Assembly: GCA_029718625.1 (NCBI GenBank)
Contig: CM056381.1
Coordinates: 57,406,157 to 57,470,156 of the forward strand
Source: Synaphobranchus kaupii
Taxonomy: Eukaryota; Chordata; Actinopteri; Anguilliformes; Synaphobranchidae
Direction: 5' to 3'
Length of the DNA: 64,000 nucleotides
Position 1 is the stretch's first letter. Each line of letters begins with the position of its first letter. Position numbers and translations under genes: made by a program. The notes under the pieces were generated by a model. It was not told where the DNA came from. It did no database searches and saw nothing but the letters and a program-made list of their open reading frames with translations. Shown here one piece after another: positions 1 through 10,905 of the stretch.

Positions 1-1300
1 TGAACTGTTAAGCCACACCCAGCTCCGTTTCTCTCTGGCACTTCCTTATTTCTGCGATGTCTTAAGTTTGAGAATTCTTTTATCTGACAAATTAATTTGG
101 CAATAGCCCTACACAAATGCGTGTCTCAATACCTGCACTCCTTACATGTGAAGCCCATCATTAAACCGAATTAAAATTACGTGGCAAAATATTACAATGA
201 TATTCTCTGTGCATAAACACATCTCCTTTATTTATTATTTTAGACAAGTGCCTATTTTAAAACTACACAATAAGCACGTGTGGATATGTTATAGTAGCCT
301 ACATAACAATTAAACAATCCGTAGTGTCGCCTTTTCAACGTTTTTAACAGGCCATGACGAGGCAAAACATATTGGTGTAATGAAGCAGACCTGTACACAA
401 ACAAGGAAGGACACACATTTCACAGTGCAACATCATCTTTTTTGGTGTTTTTGCGAAACACATTCAGCAGTTTACTGGTGTAACGCACTGTAGCTAGCTA
501 CAGGCGGTACCAATCCCCAGCATGCATCTTGCTGGGGTTGGAATGTTTTACATGTGTCCAGTTGCTTTATTGTAGTCTCCACTCCAAACCTGCTCCAAAC
601 GCTTGGTTCACAATGAAAACAGAATAGAATTCACCACCGTAATTTGGTCGTTTACTGACTGAAAACAATTTGAAAACGACCACCCGACACTAGACCTACC
701 TGGATTATTTTTTTTAATTTTTTTTTGCGCACCCGCAATACAAACACTGACATCTTCTGGCCGAAAAAGATAGAATCCTCCTGAGAAACGGTATCTATAG
801 ACAATAAATAGGCTACAATCTCATTGGGCAGAAAAGCAAAATTGTATAAATGCATAGGCTACACTTGAAAGTTGGTTATTTTGACCTTACAATATCGGGA
901 GCTTATTGATCTTAATGAGACGCATTTCGTACAACCTGTAGCTAAATACTTTTTCATTAGTTTGCATGTGAATGCATGCAAATTATTGAAACGAGTTATG
1001 TCATTAAAAAAAATATAACTTTTGTTTCAGAAAACCAGGTGAATATTGGAATGCAAAAGCAGTCCAAAGTGAGTGCTCTTTTCAAGGTGATAAAGATATA
1101 GTTACCTGACGTACATCACCATTTTTCAGGGCTGTTCTCCTGGCTGGTCTCTTGAGATTAATGATCTCTTTTGCAATTATGAACATGTAGGCCTACACTC
1201 TGTCCTAACATATGTAGAAACAGCCAGAGCTATACAAAAACATGTAGCTATCATGTTTTTTTTTTAACTCTGATATTAGATTGTCTAGCTTCATTTGTTT
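1..1300. other. AT-rich intergenic DNA, no gene seen
   Basis: No open frame here looks like a gene. The stretch is AT-rich with scattered homopolymers and no recognisable transposon end or RNA gene. The only structure I can point to is the short hairpin listed separately at 515-537. Confidence 0.6.
515..537. repeat. Short perfect inverted repeat (hairpin)
   Basis: CCCCAGCA at 515-522 is exactly complementary to TGCTGGGG at 530-537 with a 7-nt loop. Allowing one bulged T, the stem extends by CCAA/TTGG. No other support for an RNA gene is visible. Confidence 0.5.
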
Positions 1301-1943
1301 TTAAAGGGTAACTACACCCTAGATCTTTTTTTTTTTTTTAGCTGTAAACGTGGTTGTATGCCTACCTTATAATTAAACTTATTCATCCATTCCGTTATTT
1401 CAACAATTCTGAAATAATAACATAAATCAGGAGAAACTGGTAGAAAAGCGTCTTTGTGCTGCCCCTAACGGTTGAAATTTCCTTTCTGCTGACCGCTCTG
1501 GCCCCGCCCTAATCGTGACGTCTGAGTACCTATTTCTTCGTACTACTACGTCATATAGATAATTGTTGTCGCCCACAACGGAAACAGCCGGCACCTGATT
1601 GGTTAGACCCGCTACATTACTTTCGTTTCGACTCCAGTTTTTAAACCGGAACAACGTTGCGTCCTGTTCATAAACTCTCTTATTCCACCTAAATATGTTT
1701 CTGAAGATATTTGAGGTGTGAAATAGGCCATGCGGTTGCTGAATCTTGATTCATATTTGATGTGCATCGTCTAGTTTGACAGTTTGAGTTATACGAAATA
1801 ATTTGTGCAATCCTACGTTAATTTATGCAAATGACGATGGACACAGCTCCTCCGCCCCCACCCCTCTCCCTCGCTCACCCCACGAAGTATTTTTCAAAAT
1901 TGTTTCGTGGGCGGAGACAGGCTGAAACAGTGTGGCTAGTTAA
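1301..1943. other. Low-complexity and possible truncated MITE sequence
   Basis: A poly-T tract at 1328-1339 follows AAAGGGTAACTACACCC at about 1304, which resembles the end of a small fish DNA element. No matching opposite end was found. At 1430-1660 the base composition becomes richer in G+C with several CpG, and 1845-1880 is C-rich. No exon with good splice sites is visible. Confidence 0.35.
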
Positions 1944-4085
1944 AGGGATAGTTCGGAATTTTGGACATAATGGGCTCTATCTTGGCGCTTGGTCTAAGCG
2001 CATGGCGTAAAGTCAATTTAGGTCGTGTCCAAGTCCACTTTTGCTATTTTAACAGCGTGTTTTTTTTAAGCACGGCGCAACGTCCAAATGGACTGAACCG
2101 AGTCTCTTCATTAATTATAGGTGAGTCTTCGGCGTGACATGCAATAAACCAATCAAAATGTCATATCCCATTCCCTTTAAAAGCCTGCTTTTCCACCTTG
2201 GCGGATTGCTTTATGGCCAAACAGACATGCTCGTGCGTGTTTAGTGCGATCAAGGAATAGGCTAAATGAATCAATAGTATGATCAATGTTATTCAGACTA
2301 TCCATTTGCCTATGAGTTCCCGGTAATTCCCAACAGAGCTGTTATTTTACAAAATATATGCGGTTAAATTTAATTAAAAGGACCTGCAACAGCTGCAAAT
2401 AAGCTATCAATGGCTTCATTTTCACCTTAGAAAACATCAAATTAGCCTGCTTGTTCAACGAATTTCGTTTGATTATGCAATAAAAGTGTCAAACATCAAT
2501 TCCATGAGGCTGTTCTCATGCAGTTCTCGAAGTTCAAGCTTCATCCGAAGTTCATTAGGCTACCTGCATAGTAATATTGATTAATAACATAAATAACGTT
2601 ATTTTGCCTTAATGATGACACTAAATACAATAAAGCTGTCAGGTTGGCAACCCATAGGTTCAGCATATTTTCCCTTGTTTTATAATGTCCTGCTTATGGA
2701 AATGTGACCAATCTGTTTTACTGGTAGAGTAATGCTTTAAAACGATCCATTTTCCCAGGAAGACCGTGAAAAGTGCGATTTACAGCAGGGGAAACAGACC
2801 TGCTCCTGTAAAGCGCACATGCAGATAATGGCATTAAAATTAATTGTGTAACGTGCTGCAAATTTGTTTTCGTTTCTAATTAGACGCTTAGTTCTCTTTA
2901 AAATCTTTAGTTCCATTATGGAATAACAGGTGAAATCAGCTGGGTTTTAATAAGCTGAGAGTGTGGAAACCTTGTCACTGTAATTTAAAAAATATGAAGG
3001 ATGAAGAATAGCTAAGGTTACAATTCAGTTAACATGGTGACATTTATCTCCGTTTTTTAACCATAGGCTATCGAAAAAACCTTATGCACAGCGAATCCGC
3101 TGTAGCCTAGGCTATTTGAAAAACAATAAATGCAATATTCACTGCTCAAGGTTTTGAACTTTTTTCTGTCACAACCATTCTATTTACTTACAGGCTGTAT
3201 TCCTAGATAAACAGAGCTGTATTGTAATGACATCTGAAACTCAAATGTCCGTCTATTGCAGTGTGCGAGTTTTCCATTGACTGACAATTCATGCATTAGG
3301 TGTAAATGACAATTCGCGCATTAGGCTTGATATAGGTGTTATTTTTTAAAGGGTAGCCATTGTCCCGTACCATCGCACATCGCCTGGATGTTGATGGAGT
3401 GAGCTGAGGGACAGGTATGTGGTCTTTGACCTATGGACCCTTTTATTATTATGCATTTTTTGATATAGCCTACACAATAATAATATTTCACATTGTAATC
3501 TTGATATTTTAGTCATGCTTGTGCGCGCCCCTGTGTGTAACAGACTGGAGGGTTTACGCGCGTTGTGCACACGCCTATGTAGATGCACTTATATGCGCCG
3601 CTAAAATAACATGTAAACAACTGCAACATGACTTTAGACCAGGTTTCTGGTGGTTCTAGCGCAAGCGCTTTCTGCTGGCTCAAGATAGCAATACGCCAAA
3701 AAGAATCCTGGCCACTCCTCATCTTAAGTTCACTTGTAATGGGCGCAAGAATACATGGTATTTAAACGGCGTGAACGTAAGGCGTTATAATGAACCATGC
3801 GCCGGGTGTAAGATAGCAAAGACACTTGCGTTTGGGTTAGCGCCGCTTAGCGCCGGGTGTAAGATAGGGCCCAATGTCTCAATTACGACTTACCCATGAT
3901 GTAGTTGATTGATGGAAACCATTTTCAACTAATTCCATGCTGTCCCTTCTTTTGGACATACACACGTTGCTAATGCTAGTGCAGCTCTATGGCAACCAGT
4001 AGCATCCAGTACCAAACGCACTTAAATACTCCATAGTGCACCCAAAGCAAATAAAATACGACGACAGTCTATCAGGGGAGCGATA
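1944..4085 (+). mobile_element. Element X, copy 1 (older repeat hosting a 1.9-kb insertion)
   Basis: The left end reads TTAA then AGGGATAGTTCGG at 1940-1956. The sequence continues to GGACATAAT, is interrupted at 1972-3872, and resumes with TGTCTCAATTACG at about 3876. The same sequence, uninterrupted and reverse-complemented, occurs at about 10415-10655. Both copies share the tract around ATACGACGACAGTCTATC near 4057-4074. The TTAA at the left end suggests a piggyBac- or Kolobok-type element; that class is inferred only from the flank. No coding region is seen. Confidence 0.65.
1972..3872 (+). mobile_element. 2-kb non-autonomous DNA transposon, copy A
   Basis: The element starts GGGCTCTATCTTGGC and ends GTAAGATAGGGCCC, giving imperfect terminal inverted repeats of about 12 bp (GGGCCCTATCTT). 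It is flanked by AAT at 1969-1971 and 3873-3875. The uninterrupted paralogous site at about 10624-10640 has a single AAT, so a 3-bp target duplication is well supported. Subterminal sequence is rich in GGCGC/GCGCC words. Copies B (6169-8168) and C (14541-16116) are close relatives. No long conserved frame is shared by the copies. A 3-bp duplication fits the PIF/Harbinger superfamily, though the target is not the usual TWA; this assignment is inference. Confidence 0.8.
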
Positions 4086-4338
4086 CTTTATGTTACCTAC
4101 GAATGTAGTGCACTGGTCGACTACAACAACAAAGAAGTAGATACATTTTGTGGTATAATATTCAAAAAGCATATGAAACACATTGGAATTATGTTAATTG
4201 AACTGGATCAGGGATCTCAAGATCCTGTCCTGGAAGGCTGCAGTGTCTGAAGGTTTTTGTGGTTTGGTTTATATCAGCAGCAGATTTAGACCTTGGTAAC
4301 ACGGTGTGTGGGCTCTTTGGCAAATGAATGGCTTAGAT

Positions 4339-4628
4339 CAGGGATGGGCAACTCCAGGCCTCGCGGGCCAGTGTGTATGCAGGTTTTTGCTGCCACCAGT
4401 TACCCTGGCTCAATCAGCTAATTAGTCATATACACCAACGCCGATTCACTTGTAAATTAGACCACAATAAAACGCTACAATACATGCATACAGGCACAAG
4501 AGCTGCTGTTCATATTGCGGAATGTAGGTAAAATATCAGATCATGTAAATGATTGAGCTAATTAATTAGTAACTGGTGGCAGCAAAAACCTGCATACGGC
4601 CCGCGAGGCCTGGAGTTGCCCATCCCTG
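4339..4628. mobile_element. hAT-type MITE with long inverted repeats
   Basis: The 290-bp element begins CAGGGATGGGCAACTCC and ends GGAGTTGCCCATCCCTG. The arms remain complementary for roughly 60 bp, including the CTGCCACCAGTTAC tract. It is flanked by GCTTAGAT (4331-4338) and GCTTTGAT (4629-4636), an 8-bp target duplication with one mismatch. CAGGG ends and an 8-bp duplication are diagnostic of hAT elements. It has no coding capacity and must have been mobilised by a transposase encoded elsewhere. Confidence 0.88.
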
Positions 4629-4664
4629 GCTTTGATTAAGCATATAAATGTTGGAACATTTATA

Positions 4665-5420
4665 TCCCTCCAGGATCCAAGTTTGAAATTCGCGAACTAC
4701 AAAGACCCAAGTATCGGAGGAAGAATGTGTAACAGGGTCCTAGATTTTCAGTTTGGAAGCACATTAAGGTCAGTTAGTTCTGAAGTTTCAAGTTCACCTC
4801 CAAAATGGGCAATGTCATCCCACAGGGAGGCCGTGCTATTAGCCCTCTCCTCTTTAATATAAAAATGATCCGGAGAAAGGATTGTAGGTATCAATTTATG
4901 CTGATGAGGAGGCTATAATAGCAGTTCAAAAGTGGTCTTTAGTGGATGTCACACCTGGAGAAGCAATAGGAGTAGCTTTGATTACTTTCCTTGGCATTTA
5001 CTCAAATCTTGCAATGAGATTATTGGCATAGAGATGAGGGTAGTTAAACATGTCCATCAGCACTTTTAAACATTTCTACAAATTTTTGCTGATAGTGCCA
5101 GGGCTACTGTTTCAGGGCACATTGGTTCAGGTATTATAGGTACCTATTTTGGATAGGAAACTATGCGGGCTGTCGGTATAATCTACTGAGGGTATGTTAT
5201 TATCTACACAATATAGTGCACAGGAGAAGTGAGGCCTGAAAGAGCAGGGCACAAACTGAGATCCAGCTGAAAGTTTACTTAGTTTGTCCTTCTATTTATC
5301 CTACTTAATGGACTTCAAAGTGATGTACCATCTGCACATGATGGGTGTCATAGTATGCCTCTTTTGGTACCTGCACATGTTGGGGTGAAAGAAAATTAAA
5401 CCGCAGCCATGTTAGCTAAT
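4665..5420 (+). pseudogene. Decayed I-clade LINE ORF2 fragment (RT to RNase H)
   Basis: Several frames carry relics of a non-LTR retrotransposon polyprotein. Around 4807-4868 the reading NVIPQGGRAISPLLFNI matches the reverse-transcriptase motif IPQGS..SPLLFNI found in the better copy at 40320-40370, with a small insertion. Around 5358-5397 the reading LVPAHVGVKEN matches the WVPAH.G..GN segment of an RNase H domain. Stops and frameshifts are frequent, so it cannot be expressed as one protein. The order RT then RNase H on the + strand fits the I clade. Confidence 0.6.
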
Positions 5421-6028
5421 GGCACAATGTAATGCACAATGTCAAGTGGATGTGTAGTGTATGTATGGATTTGATGGAGTCTCTGTTACAGGTGTGATGC
5501 AGGGCTGGGGATGACCACAGTGTCACGTGGTGATCGGAGAAACACAAAAAGGATAATGGCTTACCGCCTTTTAATCATATAAATCAACTGAAAATAACAA
5601 AAGTCCCTGATATACAAGAAAATGGCCAACCAAAACTTCACAGAAAAACAATAAACAAAGAATCTACACAGGAAACCAGAAGACAAACAACCAACCAAAC
5701 CTTTTTTTTAGCAAACTCTAACCTAAACCTTTCTGAGGTTTATCAGTGGTTTGCATCTTGCAGTGAACCCTTTGAGGTTATGCTGATGTTGTCTTTTGTC
5801 TTAGACACATCTATGCCTACATCCTGGAGAGTGTTCTTGATCTGTTCAACAGTTGAAAAGGGGTTTTTCTTCACAATTGAAAGTAAAACGGCAGTCAATT
5901 TTCAATTACCTTTGGTTCCCTAAAATGGGGGGACTACTTATAAAAAGAGAAGCAATTCCTATATGTTTCACCCGATATGGATGTACCACAAAATTGAAGC
6001 TGACAGTCTGCACTTTAACCATATATAA
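5421..6028. other. Unassigned intergenic DNA
   Basis: No exon, RNA gene or complete transposon end is visible. The sequence is A-rich around 5600-5720. Confidence 0.5.
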
Positions 6029-6168
6029 CATAACGTAACTTAATGACGAGAACAGGCCATTCAGCCCAACAATGGTCGTCATCTTCCGACCACTAAAGGG
6101 TGCCTAGTGCTCCCCTTCAAGCAAGATAGTATCCAGCACCATATCAAGCCTGGTCTTGAAAACACCCA
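6029..6168 (-). mobile_element. CR1-like LINE, 3' end fragment (left of insertion B)
   Basis: The tract with GAGAACAGGCCATTCAGCCC at about 6048 matches the 3' part of the minus-strand CR1-like fragment at 31175-31290. The match continues through CTTGAAAACACCCAG and is cut at 6168 by the 2-kb element B, resuming at 8169. It is non-coding 3' sequence of the LINE. Confidence 0.7.
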
Positions 6169-8168
6169 GGGCCCTATCTTGGCAATCTTGGCGCTTAGTC
6201 TAAGCGCATGGCGCTAAATCCATTTAGGGCGTGTCCAAGTCCACTTTTGCTATTTTAACGGCATGTTTTTTTGGCGCTAAGCACGGCGCATGGCGCAACT
6301 GGGCTGAACCTAGTCGCTTCATTAATTATAGGTGTGTCTTGGGCGTGACATTCAATAAACCAATCAAAATGTCATATCCCATTCCCTTTAAAAGCCTGCT
6401 TTTCCACCTTGGCGGATTGCTTATGATGGCCAAACAGACATGCTCGTGCGTGTTTAGTGTGATCAAGGAATAGGCTAAATGGAGTATGATCAATATTATT
6501 CGGACTAACCATTAGCCTATGCGTTCCCGGTAATTCCAGACATAGCTGTTATTTTACAAAATATGTGCGGTTAAATTTCGTTAAAAGGACCTGCAACAGC
6601 TGAGAATAAGCTATCAATGGCTTCAGTCTCACCTTAGAAAACGCCAAATTAGCCTGCTTGTTCAGCGAATTTCGTTTGATTATGCAATGAAAGTGTCAAA
6701 CATCAATTCCAAGAGGCTGTTCTCATGGAGTTCTCGAAGTTCAAGCTTCATCCAAAGTTCATTAGGCTACCTGCATAGTAGGCTAATATTGATTAATAAC
6801 ATACATACCGTTATTTTGCCTTAATGATGACACTAAATAGCCATACAATAAAGCTGTCAGGTTCGCAACCCATAAGTTCACGCATATTTCCCCTTGTTTA
6901 ATAATGTCCTGTTTATGGAAATGTGACCAACCTGTTTTACTCGTAGCGTAATCCTTTAAAACAATCCACTTTCCCAGGAAGACCGTTAAACGTGCGACTT
7001 ACAGCAGGGGAAACAGAACATGCAGCTCACGTGCAGAGAATGGCATTGAAATTAATTGTGAATTAATTGTGTAACGTGCTGCAAATTTGTTTTAGTTTCT
7101 AATTAGACGCTTAGTTCTCTTTAAAATCGTTTTGTTCAGTTAAGGAATAACGGGTGAAATCAGCTGGGTTTTAAACGGTGAGAGTATGGAAACCTGGTCA
7201 CTGTAATTTAAAAAAAATATGAAGGACGAAGAATAGCTAAGGTTACAATTTAGTTAACATGGTGACATCTCCGTTTTTTAACCATAGGCTATCGAAAAAA
7301 ACCTTATGCACAGCGAATTCGCTGTAGCCTAGGCTATTTGAAAAACAATAAATGCAATATTCACTGGACAAGGTTTTGAACTTTTTTCAGTCACAAACCA
7401 TTCTATTTACTTACAGGCTGTATTCATAGATAAACAGAGCTGTATTGTAATGACATCTGAAGCGCATTTTCAGAACTTAAATGTCCGTCTATTGCCGTGC
7501 GCGAGTTTTCCATTGAATGACAATTCACGCATTAGGTGCAAAGACAATTCGCGCATTAGGCTTGATACCTATAGGTGTTATCAGCTCCTTTTTAATGGAT
7601 AGCCATTGTCCCGTACCATCGCACATCGCCTGGATGTTGATGGAGTGGGCTGAGAGCAATGTAATGTGGCATTGTTTCCCTTCGCTGAGGGAAAGGTATG
7701 TGGACCTATGGAGCCTTTTATTATTATGCATTTTTGATATAGCCTACACAATAATAATATTTCACATTGTGATCTAGATATTTTAGTCATGCCTGTGCAC
7801 GCCCCTGTGTGTAACAGACAGGAGGGTATGCGCGTTGTGCACACGCCTATGTAGACGCACTTATATGCGCCGTTAAAATAGCATGTAAACAACTGCGACA
7901 TGACTTTAGACCAGGTTTGTGGTGGTTCTAGCGCAAGCGCTTTCTGCTGGCTCAAGATAGCAATACGCCAAAAAGAATCCTGGCCACTCCTCATCTTAAG
8001 ACCAACACGCCCAGTTCACTAATGATGGCGCAAGAGTTACGCCATCAAACATGCTAGTTTGACGGCGTAAGCGTTAGGCGTTATTATGGACCTAGCGCCG
8101 GGTGTAAGATAGCAAAGACACTTGCGTTTGCGTTAGCGCCGCTTTGCGCCGGGTGTAAGATAGGGCCC
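6169..8168 (+). mobile_element. 2-kb non-autonomous DNA transposon, copy B (complete)
   Basis: The copy begins GGGCCCTATCTTGGC and ends GTAAGATAGGGCCC, so the 12-bp terminal repeats GGGCCCTATCTT/AAGATAGGGCCC are perfect here. CCA flanks both ends (6166-6168 and 8169-8171). The interrupted host is a CR1-like LINE whose uninterrupted relative at about 31290 shows a contiguous reading across this point. The body aligns with copy A nearly throughout, with small indels such as a duplicated AATTAATTGTG near 7050. Open frames inside are not conserved between copies and are not called as genes. Confidence 0.85.
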
Positions 8169-8577
8169 CCAGAGTTTCTGCCTCTACTATATGACCTGGC
8201 AAGCTATTCCACATAGTGGCTACTCTCTAATTTCAATCTATGCCCCCTCGTTCTACTAACAGAACTCAACCTGAAGAATATCCTGTAGTTCACTTTATTA
8301 ATCCCTTTCATGAATTTAAAAGCCTCTATCAAATCACCCCTAAATCTCATTTTACTAAGCTTAAAGAGATTAAGTATCCTAAGTCTTTCCTCATAACCTT
8401 TATCTTTCATACCAGGAACCAAATTATTTTCCCTTCTTTGGACTTTTTCCAGAGCCTCTATATCTTTTTTGTAATACGGTGCCCAGAACTGCACAAAGTA
8501 CTCTAAGTGTGGTCTGACCAAGGTATTGTATAACATAAGCATAACTTCCTTGGATTTATACACAATACTTTTGGCTA
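8169..8577 (-). pseudogene. CR1-like LINE ORF2 C-terminal fragment
   Basis: Read on the minus strand from about 8570 to 8204, the translation contains LVRPHLEYFVQFWAPYYKKD, then EALEKVQRR, the characteristic C-terminal region after the reverse-transcriptase domain in CR1-like LINE proteins. It closely parallels the copy at 31241-31762. The 5' side is cut at TA (8578-8579) by a Tc1 element and the 3' side at 8168 by element B. It is a broken remnant with no independent function. Confidence 0.8.
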
Positions 8578-8579
8578 TA

Positions 8580-8928
8580 CACTACTGTGCAAAAGTCTTA
8601 GGCACATGTGAAAATATTCTGTAAAGCAAAGATGCTTTCAAGAATAATGAAATGAAACGTTTCTAAATATCAAACAATTGACTACAAAAAGCAGTAAACA
8701 GTAAAAAACTAAATCAAATCAATATTTGGTGTGACCACCCTTTGCCTTTAAAACTGCATCAGTTCTCTTAGGTACACTGACGTGCAGTTTTATAAGAAAA
8801 TCAGCTGGTAGGTTGTTCCAAGCATCTTGGAGAACTTGCCACAGTTCTTCTACAGACTGTCTCGCTTGCTTCTGTCTGTCCGGGTAATCCCAGACAGCCT
8901 CGATGGTGTTGAGATCGGGGCTCTGTGG
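8580..8928 (-). mobile_element. Tc1-like transposon, truncated C-terminal end
   Basis: It starts with CACTACTGTGCAAAAGTCTT after a TA dinucleotide, a typical Tc1 terminal repeat. The minus-strand frame 8934-8719 reads TPQSPDLNTIEAVWDYPD near its start, the part of the DDE transposase domain carrying the third acidic residue, and ends KAKGGHTKY, a normal Tc1 C-terminus. The rest of the transposase is missing because an LTR begins at 8929. The other terminal repeat was not found. Confidence 0.8.
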
Positions 8929-10340
8929 TGTCATGGGTTTCTACCCTTTTTCCCCATGTGGTCGTTTTCCTCGGTGGCCACGCGAGGGCGCTGTCCTTTT
9001 GGTGGATGCTTGCTCCGCCCTGCTTTGATTGCGGAGCTTCTGTCAGCATCCACACCTGTGCGGGTCACCTGAGAGCTATATAAGCCTCCCGTTTCCTTCG
9101 TTCGGGGCTTCGATATTGATTGTCATTGTTTGTTTGTTTTGTATTATTTGCGTTATTTGCATTGTCTGGTGTGTGTTATTTGTACCTTTTGTGCTACTCG
9201 CCTGTTTTAACGTCTCGTTGCTGAGGCAGGGCTTTGTTCTTGCTGGCTCTTTGGTTACTTATCTCGTAGAAGTATGGGACCGCAGATCTCTGCTCTATTT
9301 TGCCTGTAAAATGTTTCTCTCTCCTGGGAGATTGGGCGTTCACGCTTCTACTTAGTTACTTAGCTCGTAGAAGTATAGGGTAGCAGTTCTTTGTTCCATT
9401 CGCCTTTGTTTGGTTTTCTTACTGAGAAACCAGGCGTTTGAGCTTCTACTCATTTCCGTGTTACAGTGAGCCGGTTAGTAGCTTCGGTACGTTTGTTCCC
9501 TGTTTTGTCTCCTTCTCGTGGACTACGTTCCCCTTTCTTGTGTCAAGATTTTCTTTATTATATTGAGAGGCAGTGCGTGCTATTTTCTATTAAGTTTGCG
9601 TTGGTATTTTGGTACAGCTGTCCTGTTCGTCCTTTTTACCTGCGGGACGATTTTGTTCGGAACTGTTGTTCTGTTCGTTCTCCGGGTGTGTCTCTCTTTA
9701 TATGGAGCTTGGGCGATGTTGTGGACATGTTTGTGTGTGACTGCGCATTTCTGAAAGTAGCCTTGGAACGTTAGCTCTCTGTTCCTTCGCCTCGTTACAT
9801 ATTCCTTTACTGAGAGGCTAGGTCGTGTGTTTTCAATTAAGCTTGCGTTAGTCATGTTTGATAGTAAAGTTATGGGACGACGGTGCTCCGTCGGCTCGCC
9901 TGTAAAATGTTTCTCTCTCCTGGGAGATCGGGCATTTACCCCTTTATGTTTTCTGCATGTGACTGCGAGCCTATGAAACTAGCCATTGAACGTTATCCCT
10001 ATTCCTTCGCCTTGTTACATTCCTCTTTACCAAGAGGCACGGCGTTTATTTTCTATCAAACTCGTGTTAGTCTTTTAGCCGGTAATGTCCGGTGCAGCTG
10101 TCCCAGTTTCGTCCTTTTTAGTTGTGGGACGATTTTGTTCGGAACTGTTGTTCTGTTCGTTCTCCGGGTATGTCTCTCCTCATATGGAGCTTGGGCGATT
10201 TTGTTGACATGTTTGCGTTTGACTACGAGTCTCTGAATGTAGCCTTGGAACATTAAATCTCTGTTCCTGTTCGCCTCGTTACATTCCTCTTTATGGAGAG
10301 GTAGGGCGTTTATTTTCTACTGATCTCGCTTTGGTCTTTT
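8929..10340 (+). mobile_element. LTR-like element with internal repeats, 3' end uncertain
   Basis: The sequence starts TGTCATGGGTTTCTACCC inside the Tc1 fragment. It shares its first ~270 bp, including CCACGCGAGGGCGCTG and TTGATTGCGGAGCTTCT, with the reverse-complemented LTR at 17381-19319. A TATA-like GCTATATAAGCC lies at about 9074. Downstream it repeats blocks such as CGGAACTGTTGTTCTGTTCG (about 9658 and 10139), so it contains degenerate internal repeats. No gag or pol frame, primer-binding site or matching 3' end was recognised. It is best read as a rearranged or truncated solo LTR. Confidence 0.6.
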
Positions 10341-10344
10341 ACAC

Positions 10345-10655
10345 AGAGAATATAGGTCAGCACAAAGTAAAGGATTCAACGATAGTTTGACTTCAAAAAT
10401 GATGGTATAAACACTCAAATTAACCCCGATAGACTGTCGTCGTATTTTATTTGCTTTGGGTGCACTGTGGAGTGTTTAAGTGCGTTTGGTAGTGGATGCT
10501 ACCGGTTACCATAGAGTTGCGCTAGCATTAGCAATATGTCTATGTCCACAAGAAGGACAGCATGGAATCAGCTGAAAATGGTCTCCATCAATCAACAACA
10601 TCATGGGTAAGTCGTAAATGAGACATTATGTCCAAAATTCCGAACTAACCCTTTA
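10345..10655 (-). mobile_element. Element X, copy 2 (uninterrupted paralogue)
   Basis: This is the reverse complement of the element X sequence seen around 1944-1971 and 3873-4085, ending at CCGAACTAACCCT then TTAA at 10655-10659. It contains the intact site into which copy A inserted in the other copy. The left limit is approximate. No gene is seen. Confidence 0.65.
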
Positions 10656-10903
10656 AGATGTTGTTATTTTCAAGAAATAATAAAATTTTTCTCTGATGAT
10701 AGATTCCAGTATTTTACATGTGTCGCAGGTTAAACTGACAGGCCTATAGTTTCCTGGATCAGTCCAGTCTCCTTTCTTATACAGTATATTGGTATTACAT
10801 CACCTTTTTTCCAGTCGTCTGGTATTTCTCCAGTTTCCAAAGACCGTCTAACAATAGAGTGAACTCAGTTTAGTTAATTTCATAATAACCCTACTGTTAT
10901 AGT
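10656..10903 (-). pseudogene. CR1-like LINE reverse-transcriptase fragment
   Basis: The minus strand reads GEIPDDWKKGDVIPIY near 10815-10770, then NYRPVSLTC and KILESIIREK near 10745-10700. These are fingers/palm motifs preceding the catalytic part of CR1 reverse transcriptases. The frame is broken between KKGDVIPIY and the second K.GD block. It is cut on the right by the Tc1 element at 10906 and on the left by element X copy 2. It may be the 5' continuation of the CR1 fragments at 8169-8577 and 6029-6168. Confidence 0.72.
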
Positions 10904-10905
10904 TA

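Noticed and set aside
7581..7994. 137-codon frame on the minus strand (similar frames at 3513-3722 and 15725-15952)
   Set aside because: It lies within the 2-kb non-autonomous element. The frame is not preserved in full across copies A, B and C and has no recognisable domain.
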